A DNA stretch of 64,000 nucleotides from Tretioscincus oriximinensis. Taxonomy: Eukaryota > Chordata > Lepidosauria > Squamata > Gymnophthalmidae. The notes under the pieces are model-generated. The model ran no database searches and was not told the origin of the DNA. It saw only the letters and a program-made list of their open reading frames with translations. The DNA lies in contig JAJVDF010000593.1 in NCBI GenBank assembly GCA_022410635.1, forward strand, positions 484,895 to 548,894, given 5' to 3'. How positions within the stretch are numbered: the stretch's first letter is position 1; each line of letters begins with the position of its first letter. This document shows, in pieces, positions 35,120-48,094 of this stretch. Both the position numbers and the translations under genes were made by a program.

Positions 35120-37170
35120 TCTACTCATCTCAAAGATTTGGCATGTATGTTGCTGTATTGGCCATTTGGGGCCTGCCATAGTCTACAATAGCATGTGGAT
35201 GGCATGCTATTCCACGGTGTAGTCTAAAATAACAGCTTTTCAAACACTCAGCTTTAAGATAACAGCCTAAAACTGAGTGCTTGTAAAGGTAACTCATAAC
35301 TCATGAATCGGGCTTTACCTCTGCTTTACTGCATTTATATTTTACTTATTTTCCAGTGCTAAAAGCAGACCCCTTATTTCTTATTGATTCTGATTTATTG
35401 TCACAAAGCTGAAATGCAGTAACTGGTCCAAAGCAGTTCAGTGAACATTTCGGCCCGACAAGGGGACTTGTAGCACTTTGAGCCTGAATGAGGATTCAGT
35501 AAAATACAGAGGTAGATTGACCCAAATTGGGGTAATTAATATTCATACTAATTTGCATATTCATAAATATGCAAATCACCCATCAACATGCATTCCCATC
35601 CAAAATTCCCTGCCTAGAAATCTGTGACGCATATGACAATTTTTTCAAGTGTGTGAGAATTTTTAAACTGTACAATTTTTGGAGTACATCAGAAATTTGC
35701 ATTTTTTAATTTTTTTATCGAGGGGAGGGCGGCTTCANGAGGTGGCCCCAGTTGCTAGAGACCCCTAGTGGAGGTGCAGTGAATTGTTTTTTTTTAAAAA
35801 AAACTTACAAACACTACACTTTAGATTACATCTTTCTACAATCTATTCAGACATGTATTAATATTGAAGACAGTTCAAAGGATATGATAATGGATTCAAA
35901 ACACTTCCAAAGCCCCAGTAAAGAAGAATAAGCCACAAATTCTTATTGATAAGAGTGTTATGTTCACCCAGAGATGGATCACAGATTTAACCAATAAGGT
36001 ATTTTCACATTTGGCCTACAATAAGTAACTCAAGAACAGCAAAAATATAAGTGGAAGTACAGAAAACTGTATTATTTTTTTTTAGTTTATTTATTATTTA
36101 TTATTTACTAGTTATTTACACTAATAAAAAGATGCCCATACTCATTTTGCTTACTCAATGCCAAAATATTTACTTCTGGAACCGGACCGATTTTCACTCA
36201 CACACATAAAATAATGAGGGAAGCTGAAACAGTGTGCTTAATGGGGTTCATCCAATCTTCAGCTGCTTCTATAAATAAACTAAACATGCCATAGAGTTTG
36301 TGTTTATTTCCACCTTTATTCATGTTCCTTGTGTTTTCTGTTAGCTCTTTACATATATANAGAGTATTATTAAAACACCACTTCTTGGGAGTCTACATAT
36401 CTAAGATCCAAACTTCCCTTAGTTGTGTTGCCAGATCTCCAGGGCTCTTGTGTTAATATTCTACAGCTGAGTTTAACTAGTTTTCTTACTTAGCCTTGTG
36501 TGTGAGAAAGGACAGGCTAATATTCTTACAAGTTTGAAAAACAGCAACATCAGTGGGATTAGCTTTAAAATGTACTAAAACAACAAATATAACTTGATTG
36601 TTGACAACCTCAAATGTTCCCTGCATACATACATAGCTGTTTTAACTGTTTTATCAGAGCAAACAGTGAAATTTAACTTTGCAGGACAGACCAGCAACTA
36701 AACATTAAAACAAAATACCAGTAAAATCATTCAGTTAATCACTAAGACCTGCTAATCAACCACACCAAAGGATGCCAAATGATAGGCAAGCATTAATTAT
36801 GACATCATACCATAAAGTCTGCCTGGAGCTAAATAATGATTCCTGAATTCTAATACATAAAATACATAATCTTCCTTTTCTATCCTAACTAGAGTAATTT
36901 CAATTTGTTCTCTTCCTCACTTGAGCTACCATTACATGTTTGTTTGTTTTTAACATAATGAGTGATGTTTACTACAACGAAGCTGAGGATGTACAAAAAC
37001 CAACAGACTACACAATCTTGAACAATACAATCATCAGAGGAGCCTATAGATCTTGGCAGCCAGGAAAACAGGCATCCCAAGATACACCATTTGTCCATTT
37101 TGGGTAATCATCATATTGTAACGTTACAAGATAAAATCCAGAATAAATGTGGTAGTGGTGGTGATGGAGG
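35120..37170. other. Intron 1 sequence, few features
   Basis: AT-rich. A short ttgccagatctccagggctc at 36429-36450 may be a scrap of another hAT-like MITE. No exon recognised. Confidence 0.45.
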
Positions 37171-37174
37171 AGGA

Positions 37175-37530
37175 GAAAAAGGATTTCTTTTTTATACCCT
37201 GCCCTTCAAACCTGAAGGGACTCACAGCAGCTTACAAGGTTAATTTTCACCCCAAGGCTTACACCTGTTCTATCTTCCCCCCACCTCCAAGATTAGTGGT
37301 AATACCTATGAATCTACTTGAAATGTAGACTGCAAATCTACTTTCTTTCAAACAGCTGAGAGGGCTGAAGCTGTGGCCAGTAGAGGGTAATCACCCCTCT
37401 CCATGGGTGACACAGGGCTTCAAGAATAGATCCCTTGCTTGAAAGACCATTTCTTGACAACTGCACCATTCATGCCTCTTCTTTACACCTTCAATGGCTA
37501 TGGAAGGACTTTTCATCAGGTGCAGCTTCT
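37175..37530 (-). mobile_element. tRNA-derived SINE, family D, copy 3
   Basis: Best preserved of the family: ttttataccctgcccttcaaacc, tgaagggactcacagcagcttacaagg, gaagctgtggccagtagagg, cacccctctccatgggtgacac, gggcttcaagaa. The degenerate tRNA-like head is at the right, so minus strand. A family I fragment follows. Confidence 0.7.
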
Positions 37531-37600
37531 AAGGGCAACACTACTGTAATTTCTTCACACCCATTAAAGATGCAAATGTTTGTCTTGAATTTTATCAGGT
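37495..37600. repeat. Partial family I inverted-repeat element
   Basis: Shares ggacttttcatcaggtgcagcttcta and ttcttcacacccattaaagatgcaaa with 7270-7415. Only the interior and one arm remain. Confidence 0.45.
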
Positions 37601-37604
37601 AACT

Positions 37605-39465
37605 CTATCACATTGCAAAGCATTTGTTCCTGAATATAGAACACATTCTACTATTCTTCTATATATTCATTAATACTTAAAGCTTTTCAAAAGGAATTCT
37701 ACGCTCAAAGTTTACTACAACCTGATCACTATTATTCAACGTTTTGTAAACCTAACTCCTTTCCCCATTTCTATTGTTTTAACCTTAAGTAAGGGAAGCT
37801 ACAAAGAAATAGCATTATAATTCAATGCCAATCAAACAAAAAACACAACAATTAATCAATTTTGATACCATAGGAGTTGCTTCTTCTGCTGCATGGTTCA
37901 GAAGATACGGTTGATATGTTGATGTCACTGACATTATCAGTCTTTCAAAATTATTATGACCACAGTTTTGCAAAACACAGTTTGGATAAGTCAAACCCTG
38001 TTGTTATAAAATCGACCATTGCTACACTCTCTGCACTTCAGTCAGGGGCANGGGGAGGAAGAGTAGAATGGAACTTGAATGCTAGGATTTCAAGGTTATA
38101 TCAGAGGCAGTCATATTGTTAAATAATGTGAGATAATTTTTTTTATTTTTNAAAAAAAGTTAAGTTCAGGTCTTAACCAGACAATAGTTAATAACAAAAA
38201 GAACGGATTAATGTAAACCTATAATTCAGGAACAAGGTGCATTTACTCTTAGTGGAAAACTCTTTACTGAGAACGAAGTTATAGCTTATTATATTTATGC
38301 CTCTTCAAGTTATAATAAAATCAGATTCTTCAGAAAATTGGAAAAAAGTTTGTTTTCTTTCACACAGGACAGGTTAATAATTTTTTTAATGATACCTACA
38401 GCCCTGAATGACTGGAAGTTTTCTTGGCTTATTAAACAAAGCAGGAAAGAGGTTATGTATCCTAAAATAAACAATAAAAATAAATTGCTATTGATTTAGT
38501 AGTCTTCCTAAAACGGTTTCCTTAAAGAAAGTAAAAACAAAGCATCGACTGTAGTGGAGGGCCACACAGGTGCCTTCCAAACAAAAGGGGTTTTATTTAA
38601 TACAATTCCCTTCTCCATTACTTTACTTGCATTATGCATTTCCTGCAGTTCAATAAATAGTTATAAAATAAACCCTCCTATGCATAAAAATTAGAAGTTA
38701 TTTGGTCTTTTCACAGTAGCCTTTTCCCTCAAGAATGACAGGTCTGCAGGAAAAAAATGCATTCAGACTGCATGGCATAGAATCGGCAGACAAGTAATAG
38801 AGACACTAGACATATTAGCATAATCAATACACAATTTACAAAGCTATCCAGACAGAACAGAAGTGATATGTATGTGCCATTATTTTAGCATCCACAAATT
38901 ACTGTAATTTCTGCACGTATCTTTGTGCATTTTTTTCCTCTCCTGTCTGGACACATAAAACTAGCAAGAGTCACAGACTAGCCCTTCAACCCTTCAAAGG
39001 AAAAGACAGGTTTCAGAAAAACATACTTAAGAGCCATAACAGGAAACACTTTTAACTCTCATTGCCTCCAGGAAGTTAAAACAGGGAGACAGTGATATTT
39101 TGCTTTTTAGTTGTAGGTTAATTACTTTTTTCAATAGACATAACTTCAACTGACAAGTCAAAGTTTTAAGTGGGCTTTGGCTGCTAATAAAGTTAAGCAG
39201 AACAAGATATATAATAAAAAACCTATTTAGCCCTAAGAATCTGTATGGAATTGCTCCAAATGCTGCTATTCTAGGCCAGTATTTCTGGATATTTTGGAAG
39301 AAATATGATTTTGCTTTGCGCAGAGGTTTATATACAGTATTTTACAATTCATTGTATCACACAATGCTAACATCTTGAACCATATATCTTAAGATTTACA
39401 TTCTTAAATCGGGTGGTTAGTCCAGGGCTAGTATGACCCTGTCTGGAAACTGAAAGAGTGTTTTG
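37605..39465. other. Intron 1 sequence, no feature recognised
   Basis: AT-rich, unique-looking; no exon or repeat family recognised. Confidence 0.5.
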
Positions 39466-39469
39466 AAAT

Positions 39470-39965
39470 AATTATGGGATTTTAACCCTGCCTGGATGCA
39501 GACTTAGGCCACATCCCCACACACAATTTCAACTGAAGTGAAGGTATCATCACCTTCAGTCCGCCCCATGAAATCACCATGAACTGCAATCCACCCACTG
39601 AAAAGGTCTGTTGTTGTGGAATAATTACCCACTGCAGTTTGTGTGATTCAGTAGCAGGTATTTTGTAAAATCCAAACATCAGCTGTGGGGGGACATTCAG
39701 CAATGTAAACTTGGCAAATCTGGTGAGACTTCAGAGTGAGAGTAAAAGTTCATTGGCTCTTGGCTCGCAGAGAATGCTCTTGGATTGTAGGCAGGCTTGC
39801 AGAGAATGCTGAGGATCGTACTTAGGTAAGCACAGCAATGCCTTATGCAATTGCTACATGCAACAACATTGCTAAGGAATGTTTCAAAGCACCGTGGAAT
39901 CTTAAGGTAACATGGTGAANGGGTTTTTAAATAAATAGCAAGGCAAACNCTATCGTGTGAATGAA
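39470..39965 (-). repeat. Unclassified dispersed repeat, family B, copy 4 (inverted)
   Basis: The reverse complement aligns with copies 1-3: cataaggcattgctgtgctt, agcattctctgcaagcc, aagagccaatgaactttta, gattttacaaaatacctgctac, acagaccttttcagtggg. This copy extends furthest on both sides and best defines the element's length (nearly 500 bp). Confidence 0.58.
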
Positions 39966-40419
39966 GCCTTATTATTTAACAATTGAAGAGAAATAGGTAA
40001 GAGGTTATCACACAATCACTATCTCTATACATGACCAGCTACAGGGATGATTATCATAACTTCATAGAAGCCCTCATTAACAAAGATTATAATCAGTATC
40101 TTTTATCAGCTCCTCCAGTTTCAACAACCTCTTAACTATACAGAAAATGAACACCCCAAAAATTGGCTTGGGTGCATTTCAGCAATTGGTTCTTAGAGGA
40201 CCATACAAAATGCTGTAGAAAGATGGGCAGCTGTTTTAATAGAGACAGTTTAAAACATTGTTAAAACTTTTTTTGCATGCAGAAGGTCCTAGGTATCTCT
40301 GTCTGCCTAAACAGAGTGGAGCTAAACAGACTAATGGTTCTTGGAAGACCTGTGTTCCAGATGCAACTTTAAACCAGCTCAATTGTAGAGGGTGACCTAT
40401 CTCTGTATTAAAAATAGCT

Positions 40420-40600
40420 TTAATGTACGAATGGTTCAGCCTGCTAAGTGTCGGTCCTTCATCTGTGAGATCTAGTTTCATGCTTCTGGAGGGGGATGAG
40501 AACCTTCTACTAGCCTGCAGCTCTCGCCAATCCAGCTATTCGAAAGTAAGAATTGCAAGAAATTGCAACAGATTGTGATAGACAAAGGAAATGCTATATG
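40420..40600 (+). repeat. SINE-like repeat, family H, copy 1
   Basis: Aligns with 44440-44640: ttcatctgtgagatc, attagcctgcagctct (here actagcctgcagctctcgcc), caatccagctattcgaaag. Possibly tRNA-derived; the class is uncertain. Confidence 0.45.
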
Positions 40601-40739
40601 AATTCACACCCAAACAGCAATAATAGCACAACTATTGTCTACTATTGTGAAAATGTTTGTATTACTTAAAAAAATAATTTACATTTTGTTTAGTACTTAG
40701 ATAAGTTATATCTCAATCTCTTCTTCCATCTGACATGAT

Positions 40740-41190
40740 CCAGCATGACATGCTTGAGGATTCCCCAGGGTAGAAGTCAGAGGAAGCCTATAACTGGGCT
40801 GACATCTACAGACTCAGACTATTCTGGGATTCTTAGCCAAACTCCAGCTCTGGCTGGGTTCCTCTTTCACCCCTAGGACTCCAGGAACACCATAGTGCTA
40901 GTTTACACCAGAGGAGATGCCACAGCAGATTGCTATGGGCTTATGATGAGTTCTTGCANGAGCAGGACTAAGGCAGAGGGATTTTACCTTATTTGATGAA
41001 AAAGTCCTATAAACGAAGTCACTTACCTTAGAAGTCACTGCTTTTGTCTGGGTTTGTGCCATGATCTTTATATAACTCCAATAAACTATTGATTCTACCG
41101 AGACCTGCTTTCATCTCGGTCTCCCAGGAGTCGATGCACGACTCCATCCTTGCTTCAGGTTCAATCTACTTTTGGCCAACAGTCCAAAGG
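40740..41190 (+). repeat. Possible LTR-like fragment
   Basis: GC-richer block with an AATAAA at about 41082-41087 in ctccaataaactattgattc, followed by gagacctgctttcatctcgg and tcgatgcacgactcc, which resembles an LTR R-U5 border. No TG/CA ends or target duplication found. Confidence 0.25.
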
Positions 41191-42503
41191 TATTCATGAG
41201 ATTTAGATGTTGGCCTGCAAGCAATCATGGATAGGACTAGAACTGCTTCTAGTGTTCCCTCCTCTTTTAGGAAACAAATCTGAAAAGAGCACCAAGAAAA
41301 TGATTCTGGCTACAGGTGTTTTTCAAAATCAACATGATAAATGGTCCCAGCCTACAAACCATCTAGTCTGCAGATTGCACTTGAAAGAGGCAGCTGACTT
41401 ATCAAGAGGTTGATGGTCTCATGCAAACATATAATGGTCATGTTTCTCAGCAAGGTTGTTGAGGGCATTGGTGTCTCCAGCATAAACTGATCCATACAGC
41501 AGGCCATTTCCACTGCAGGCAGTCAGGCCATACTGATAAGTGCCAGTGCACAGAGGCAAATTTGCAAGCTGGTTGGTCTTTGATTTTCAAGATAGGGATA
41601 GCAATGCAATTCATCTTCTAGTCTTTCTCAAATGATGTAAGCAAATTAAATAACTTAGAAAGTCTCTAAATTCTCTCCCTTGCCCTAAGATCCCCTTCTT
41701 CACCGAAGCCTGCAGCAATGGTCTCCAGTGGTGCAGGAACCTAAAAAATGCACTACCTTGGGGTTGAAGGAGTCTCTTTGCAATGCAATAGAGATATGAC
41801 TTATCNATCTCATCCTGGTTAAATGAGTTTTAGGGACAGGAAAACATTTGTCATTGGAAATAAAATAATCTGAAAAATGCAATTTATTGTAAACACGTTT
41901 GGGAATTCTGTAATTTGAGCAAGTGGTACATACTACATTACCACTACACTGTAGCAGGTTGATTTGTGTTTCTGGAAGTTACTTTTTGAAATTTCTTCTA
42001 CTGAAAGTTGCTCATATGACGGGGGAAAAATCTGTGGCATGTGGAAATCCTGGCTTTCCTTTGATCTGAAACCTCAACCATTTTAAAAGAACAGAGAAGC
42101 TAACTGTATGTATTTAAGATTACATCTTCATACTTGGTTCATGCAAACAAAAGGGAAGAAATTAAGGGTTAATTCTACCATAAACCCACAATAAAAGCCT
42201 TTTTTGGCATGCTAAGATTTCACTGCTGAGACACCATGGAGAAAGAAATGCATCCGAAGGTGTTTCTGGATTAGCTAACAATGTCAAAGATTCTTCTGTA
42301 ACAAGCCAGTGGCAAAAATTTTCAAGACTGCTCACAAAGAAATTGCATGAATTTGAACATCAGCAACCAGAAATTGATGGCTCAAAGGAGGTTTTATCTA
42401 CTTCTATGTAGACAAATCTTACCACTAATAAGAAAGGTATCACCGAGTTCAACATTCTGAGGTATGTCGTTGGTCTTTATTGACAATAACAGAGCTCAGG
42501 ATG

Positions 42504-42714
42504 TCCACCAAAGGGGCTAGTAGTACTTAGAGACTAACAGTAGAAACGTAGATGGCATAAGCTTTTGTAGACACAACTACTTCTTCAAATGCAGCATCTG
42601 AAGAAGTAGATGTGTCTACTAATGCTTATGCCACTTACTTTTCTACTGTTAGTCTCTAAGTGCTACTAGCCTCTTTGGTGGACTTTCTANTAAACACGGC
42701 TATTTCTCTGAAAT
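42504..42714 (+). mobile_element. Penelope-like palindromic element, best-bounded copy
   Basis: A perfect 13-bp duplication AGAGCTCAGGATG flanks it (42491-42503 and 42715-42727). The element is a long palindrome: gtccaccaaaggggctagtag ... ggcataagcttttgtagac on the left, then catctgaagaagtagatg ... atgcttatgcc ... ctactagcctctttggtggac on the right. Only the right side continues with acacggctatttctctgaaat. The inverted 5' copy and variable-length duplication fit Penelope-like elements; this is inference from structure. Confidence 0.7.
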
Positions 42715-42729
42715 AGAGCTCAGGATGTT

Positions 42730-44435
42730 GAACTTGGCAAAAAAGTAAGTGTGCATAGTGAGCAGCAGTAGCTGCTGGAGTAATCAGCGCAACCTCAGCC
42801 AACGGACACAGAGCAGCTGAGCGAAGTAGCAGTGCAACATGAAGCACAACAAGAGGAGGCAGTGGGACATCCGAGAAGCCAGGGTGGGGTAGGACGGGCC
42901 AACAATTGCCAATAGTAACTGCTGCTGTGGCACTGCAATAGTCAGGTGTGCCCCCAGATCTGCTGCCACACATTAGGGGTGAGGGTGACGGTGAGGAGAG
43001 ATGGCGGGAGCCCCATGAAGTAACACAAGCCCAAATCTATAAGCTTTTCAGCCAGTTTGTAGTAAGTGCAGACAGATGCAATCCTTGGTTCTTTTTATTG
43101 CAGTTGGGTACCCAGTCATAGACACCCTATGAGCACCCCTGTGCATTTTCTTGACGGAGATACTGAAGTGCTTTGCAACTGCTTATTTCCAGGGAGAGGC
43201 TAGGAACTGAACCAGCAACCCTCAGCTTTCAGGTATTTTGCTCCATCCCTCAGCTACATTCACTTTCCTTGGCATCTACAATAAGAAGTGACAGAAATAA
43301 AAGCATTCGTAGAAGCCACGAAATGGACAAGCAACCACCCAACTTTGTTACACCATCAACTTTACTATTTTCTGAACAAAGCTATGCAATTATGCTCTTT
43401 GCTGTTCAGGTACAGCAGTACATAAGAGGAGATGAAAGGAGCAGAGAATAAAGCCCAAATTACATTGTGTACCTTTTAAAAGGACATTCAGACCTTCTTA
43501 AATTCAAATTCTGGTTCAAAACTCCTTGAATGCTAAACGTACAAAATCTCCATATGAAATACTCAGCTGATCAAAAAGGGATCATTTTTTTTAGATTTCT
43601 TTATGCCAACGTTCTTTGTGTTTATATTTTTAAAAACTGGGCATTCCCCATTTAAAATAATAATTCCTGAAAATATTTTGCCACATTATCTCAATAGAGC
43701 TTGATTTTGGGGATGAATTCTGTACCAGGAATATTCCCAATTCCTTACAGGATCCTGAAGTATGATTACATGCACTGCCAAATATTGAAGATTATGTAGC
43801 AGCCTAACAAGAACATCCAGAACAAAGNGAAGCCAGTGGAACTTCATGAACAATGTCCATGCAGATTGCAAAATGGTGTAATGTTTCAATGAGTATTTCC
43901 CCACATTTCAATATGCTTTTGAGAGCAGTAAGATTTGAAAACACACAAAAAATCCAAGCCTCAGATCCAGCCATCAGGCAAGAACTGTCCCATAAGTGAT
44001 CCTTAAGATTACGCTAAGGCGACATCCTCATGACAGATTATTGCCTCTATGGGATCACCATCCAGGTGACCCCACCACACATCATCATCAGTTGTCAGTG
44101 GTCCACTCACTACAACCTCTGTTGTTCTGCCACTTTGGGGAGTGAAGAAAGGGCAATTCTATGGTGGGGTGGGCCTTGAATCTGCTCCTAAGCAGCGTAT
44201 GTCGCTGCCATTTGGTGCTAGGGCGAGATCTCGGGCAGGGTCAAGCAAGAACACATTCCAGACAGGGAATCTGGCAGGGAATTAGTGCAACAACATCATC
44301 CCCACACATTGCCATGATGCGGTGCACTCCTTGCGAGTACGGTGCTGCTGCTGCTGTGCAAGAATAAGGCTAAGAATGTAGCTATTGGGGGGGATGGCTT
44401 ATACCCACAGTCTGATATCTGAGAGAAAGNACCTA
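42730..44435. other. Intron 1 sequence, possible old repeats
   Basis: GC-richer stretches at 42760-43020 and 44150-44370, and a SINE-like piece around 43070-43260, could not be assigned. No exon recognised; the 105-codon minus-strand ORF is unsupported. Confidence 0.35.
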
Positions 44436-44439
44436 TTTT

Positions 44440-44640
44440 TTACACATGCAGGCTCAGTGGCTAAGGAGACAGTCTTTCATCTGTGAGATCAGATTTTGAA
44501 GCCCTGCGTCGGACGTGGGGAGGGGCGAGTGCCTTCCATTAGCCTGCAGCTCTAGCCAACTCAGCTATTTGAAAGAGATGCAAATTTGTAATCTGCATTG
44601 AATTAGATAAAGGAGTACCATCATTAGCCTGATGGGGAAG
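44440..44640 (+). repeat. SINE-like repeat, family H, copy 2
   Basis: caggctcagtggctaaggagacag may be a degenerate tRNA A box; followed by tttcatctgtgagatcag, ccattagcctgcagctctag, ccaactcagctatttgaaag. Pairs with 40420-40600. Confidence 0.45.
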
Positions 44641-44859
44641 ACAGAATAAGATGCAAGCCTTCGGACAAAAATTAACCCTGTAAGGAGCTCTGGAAAAGAG
44701 CGGGGTAAAAAAACTCTATTCTTCTTCTATTATGTTTTGCATTTTTATTACTGTAAAGAGCAAGATATGGATTCCTAATTAAAATATTAGCATGTGTTAC
44801 GCTGTTTAGCTTGTAGTCAGAGAAAAAAGAATTGTATTATTTAGGATATAAAACAAGTC

Positions 44860-45058
44860 TATATATGAAACTTAAGTGGAAAAGACAATTAGGTTATATT
44901 GAAGGACGGGATGGGGTGGGGGGTGGATACCATTTTGATTGGAGGCAGGGTGGGAGGGAGAGTGTCTGTTTATTTTGTTTGTACTTGTATATTTGATATC
45001 CAATGTAATTCATTATTAANGTTTATGAATATCTGTTGAAAATAAAATTTTAAAAATG
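44860..45058 (+). mobile_element. L1 LINE 3' UTR fragment
   Basis: G-rich gggatggggtggggggtgg, gtgggagggagagtg, tttattttgtttgtacttg and the end gaaaataaaattttaaaaatg resemble the 3' UTRs of the L1 copies at 31.3-31.5 and 47.4-47.6 kb. Confidence 0.5.
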
Positions 45059-46458
45059 AGTTGCTATTGCCCAGGCAAGAAAGGGTGGCATCGGTATGTC
45101 CACCCTTGACTACTGTCACTTATCATCTGTCCTCCATGACNGGGAAGCAGATGGCGTCTCCTCCTAGCACCATCTCCCACCTGGGTTCTTTCATTTGGAC
45201 TCTTCTGCTAAGCTAGGGTACATTCTGTGCAGTCTTCCAGTGTGAAGGGACAGGCAAACATTTAAAAAAAACATTGATAATAATACTTTTTAAAAACCCC
45301 TCTAAGGATTTTATATCCCTATCCCCCACCTTTCCTTTGTTATGCCACTGATTAGAGCTACTTAAACTGAATAGGTCAAAACTTTTAATTTCAAAGTATA
45401 TCGTGCAAAGTCTCTTATCAAGCAAAGACAATTTCTAAAGAAGCCGTGGGTTTCTTCAGAAATCACTTCGTAACCTCCATAATCTCCAAGTTTGTTTTTC
45501 ACAAGCTAGCTCAGCAATCATGAACATTAAAGGTTACAAACTATTCCATGAACGGAAAATAAAACTGCAGTAAACTGAGTTACCTTGATACAAACTGATT
45601 GTGTGAGAGCACTCCTAATACACTATCAAACTGCCAACAACACAGATTTTCTAACATTCCAGTGTGCAATTACGTGTTCTTCTAAAATGAGGAGCATTTT
45701 TATGCATCACAAACAAAACAAAATGAAAGGCAAGAACACAACCATTGGAATCGCCCCTTTTCAACTGTTGGAATTTAAACTACTAAAGTCACAAAATTCA
45801 AGGACCTTTTTCATTTTCATACAGATCTAAGCTGTTCCACACTAAGCAAAGCCTCTATTGTCTAGAACAGGCAACATATCACAAGGTGGGATGGGTTGCA
45901 GTTGAGTTACTCTAGAGCAGTCCACATAAGAGCAGCTTCAAATTTTCTGACCTTTGAAGTTTACAATTTAGGGCCCTTTAGACCCTGTANCCAGGAATGA
46001 AACATTTTGGGCAGCATTTTTAGGTTAGGGCTAGACTATGATCATGTGTGTTCTACATATCCTTTCCATTTACCAGTACCACTGCAGGATCCCAGGTAAC
46101 TGTTTAAACACAGCCCACCAATATAGCAGGATACCATTGCCATTTTTACATCTTACTTTTCAGCCTAGTCCAATGCAAACAGCTGACTCTACTGGGTGGC
46201 AGAACGTAAGTGGAACCCTGCTGAATGGGGCCAGAGCCCATCTAGTCCAGCATTCTGTCCCACATAGCAGCCCACTATGGGGTTTCTGAAGCAGAAGAAG
46301 GCAAAAAGCTTCACCTGTTCTCTACTCCCTGCAAATGGTAATTCAGGAATCCTGCCTGTTGCTCCATCTCAGAGGCAGAGATCCATTATAGCAGGGAAGC
46401 CATATACCCTTGGCTTCCATCTGTCTAATCCCGTCCTAAAGTTAACCAGGCTGCTAGC

Positions 46459-47790
46459 TGTGGCATTCTCCATTTTAAAGGTTTGTGTTTCTTTTATAAA
46501 CTTACCAGATATCCCAGAGGGAGGGGGGAAGAGCAGGCCTGGGCAGGGGCGTGGCTTCCTGGTTCACTGTTTGGGAGGGGGCGTGGCTGGATGAGCCAGC
46601 CAATGGGGCCTCGAGTAGCCGGTTGGTCAACAAATAAAAGGGAAGCTGACCAGGGCTAGAGGCCTTTCTGTCGGAGAGACTTGTGGTGTAGCAAGTGGAC
46701 AGAGGGGTCCGCTTCTTATCTGCCTCAGAGGGAGGGGGTGGGAGTGTATGGAGGCCTGAAAGAGTCAAAGTTGAGGCTTGGCTTGGGGCTAAAACAAATA
46801 AATAGACATTGTGCCTGTCGCTTTAAGTTCTGGAAACAAAGGTTGCTCTTGCTTGGAGTTTGAGCTTGAGTCAGGCTTACTTTATAAAAGCCGAAGCTTT
46901 ATGATTCTTATCTTTCTTTCTATTTCTTATTCGTAAACAATAAACTTATTTGTTACAATTCAAATATCTCTTTCTTTCTTTTACTTCTGCAACAACACTA
47001 AATAAGCACGCTACTGGTGGGGGCTGGGAATAAAGCCCCATCACTGAGGTAAACACAAAGGCCTTGTATAGAACACAAATAGAGAGAGAAAATATATATA
47101 TACTCAAACAAGGGATAAGGGCGGCGCATATTCAGATAGCGAGAGGATGGCAGGAGAAAGAAAAGTGGACCCTAGAAGCCTGGTATGATTATATGGCAGA
47201 AACTGTACTCTTTTAACTTTCTAAGGGAAAGAAGGCTAAAAAGACTGGGAAGTGTATCCCGTCCAGTATGGGAGGTAAGGTGGAGGGCCTTCATTACCTA
47301 CGTGATATTTCACAAGATGTATTCACCCACGGCATTTATGATTTACTGGATACTGGATTTGAAAAGAATTACGTAATATTTAGTTGGATATCCTCAAGTA
47401 GAGGGGGGGAGGGAGGGGAGCACTAAGGGTGAGGTGGAGGGTTTTTTAGGGTATGACATGTATTGACTAATGAGGGGGTCNAACATATATATGTGTGTAC
47501 TTATTAGTGTGAATTTAAACATGTCATAACTTATGACATGAATGGAGTAATGGTTGGCNTCAACAAATATAAGTGTGTATTTACAATTGTGCAATTTTTA
47601 ACATGTCATATTTAATATATATCAATAAAGAAATTTAATAATAATAAAAAAAAGGCCTTGTATAGGCCTGAGGATATTACTGTTGCTCCAAGCAGTCGTG
47701 GGTGCTGGCTTGGGCCACAGGGTGGATATTGTGGCACCCCTAGCTGGGAGGGTCATCTAATCGTGGGGCCCTCAAGTAGGGGTCACCACA
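46459..47790 (+). mobile_element. Solo LTR of an endogenous retrovirus, containing an L1
   Basis: Begins TGTGG and ends CCACA, flanked by a 5-bp duplication CTAGC (46454-46458 and 47791-47795). Without the nested L1 and its duplication it is about 738 bp. Promoter-like parts: two GGGGCGTGGC-type GC boxes (near 46547 and 46578), a CCAAT box near 46600 and AATAAAAGG near 46632. A polyadenylation signal AATAAA lies at 46939-46944. No viral genes are present, so it is an LTR left after recombination. Plus strand, antisense to ZNF521. Confidence 0.8.
47072..47650 (+). mobile_element. L1 LINE 3' end nested in the LTR
   Basis: A perfect 15-bp duplication AAAGGCCTTGTATAG flanks it (47057-47071 and 47651-47665). 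The start encodes remnants comparable with the L1 at 31.1 kb (KWTLE-W, then LRE-RL in another frame). The end is a 3' UTR with two diverged copies of an aacatgtcat motif and a tail aaagaaatttaataataataa plus A-run. Confidence 0.82.
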
Positions 47791-48094
47791 CTAGCTACCA
47801 CTATCTCTTCTGGAAGTAAATTCCACCAGCCAATTATCCTTTGGGTGNAAAAATACTTTCCTTTGTCTGTTCTCACTCTTCTGCCCATCAGTTTCATGGA
47901 ATGTCCCCTGGTCCTAGTGTTGTGTGATGAGATTTTTTTTCTCTATTCACCTTATCCCCCCCATGCATGATTTTATACACTTCAGTCAGCTCACTTCTGA
48001 TTTCAGCCTGATTTCATAAAAGAGATGTTCCAACCCTTGGAGCATTCATATTGCCCTTTTCTGAAGGCAAGAGCCTAACGGATGTTGCCCTAAG

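Larger units (their letters stand above)
46200..48090 (-). mobile_element. CR1-like LINE 3' part, split by a solo LTR
   Basis: 46200-46458 gives the inverted 3' terminus (aagtggaaccctgctgaatgg, catctagtccagcattctg, gctccatctcagaggcag, ccaggctgctagc). 47791-48090 resumes with ctagctaccactatctcttctgg, gtaaattccaccagcc and the ORF2-tail sequence ccttatcccccccatgcatg. The gap is exactly the LTR plus one duplicated CTAGC. Confidence 0.8.

Noticed and set aside
40740..41190. Second endogenous retrovirus LTR
   Set aside because: Only an AATAAA and LTR-like wording; no TG/CA ends or target duplication, so kept only as a low-confidence feature.
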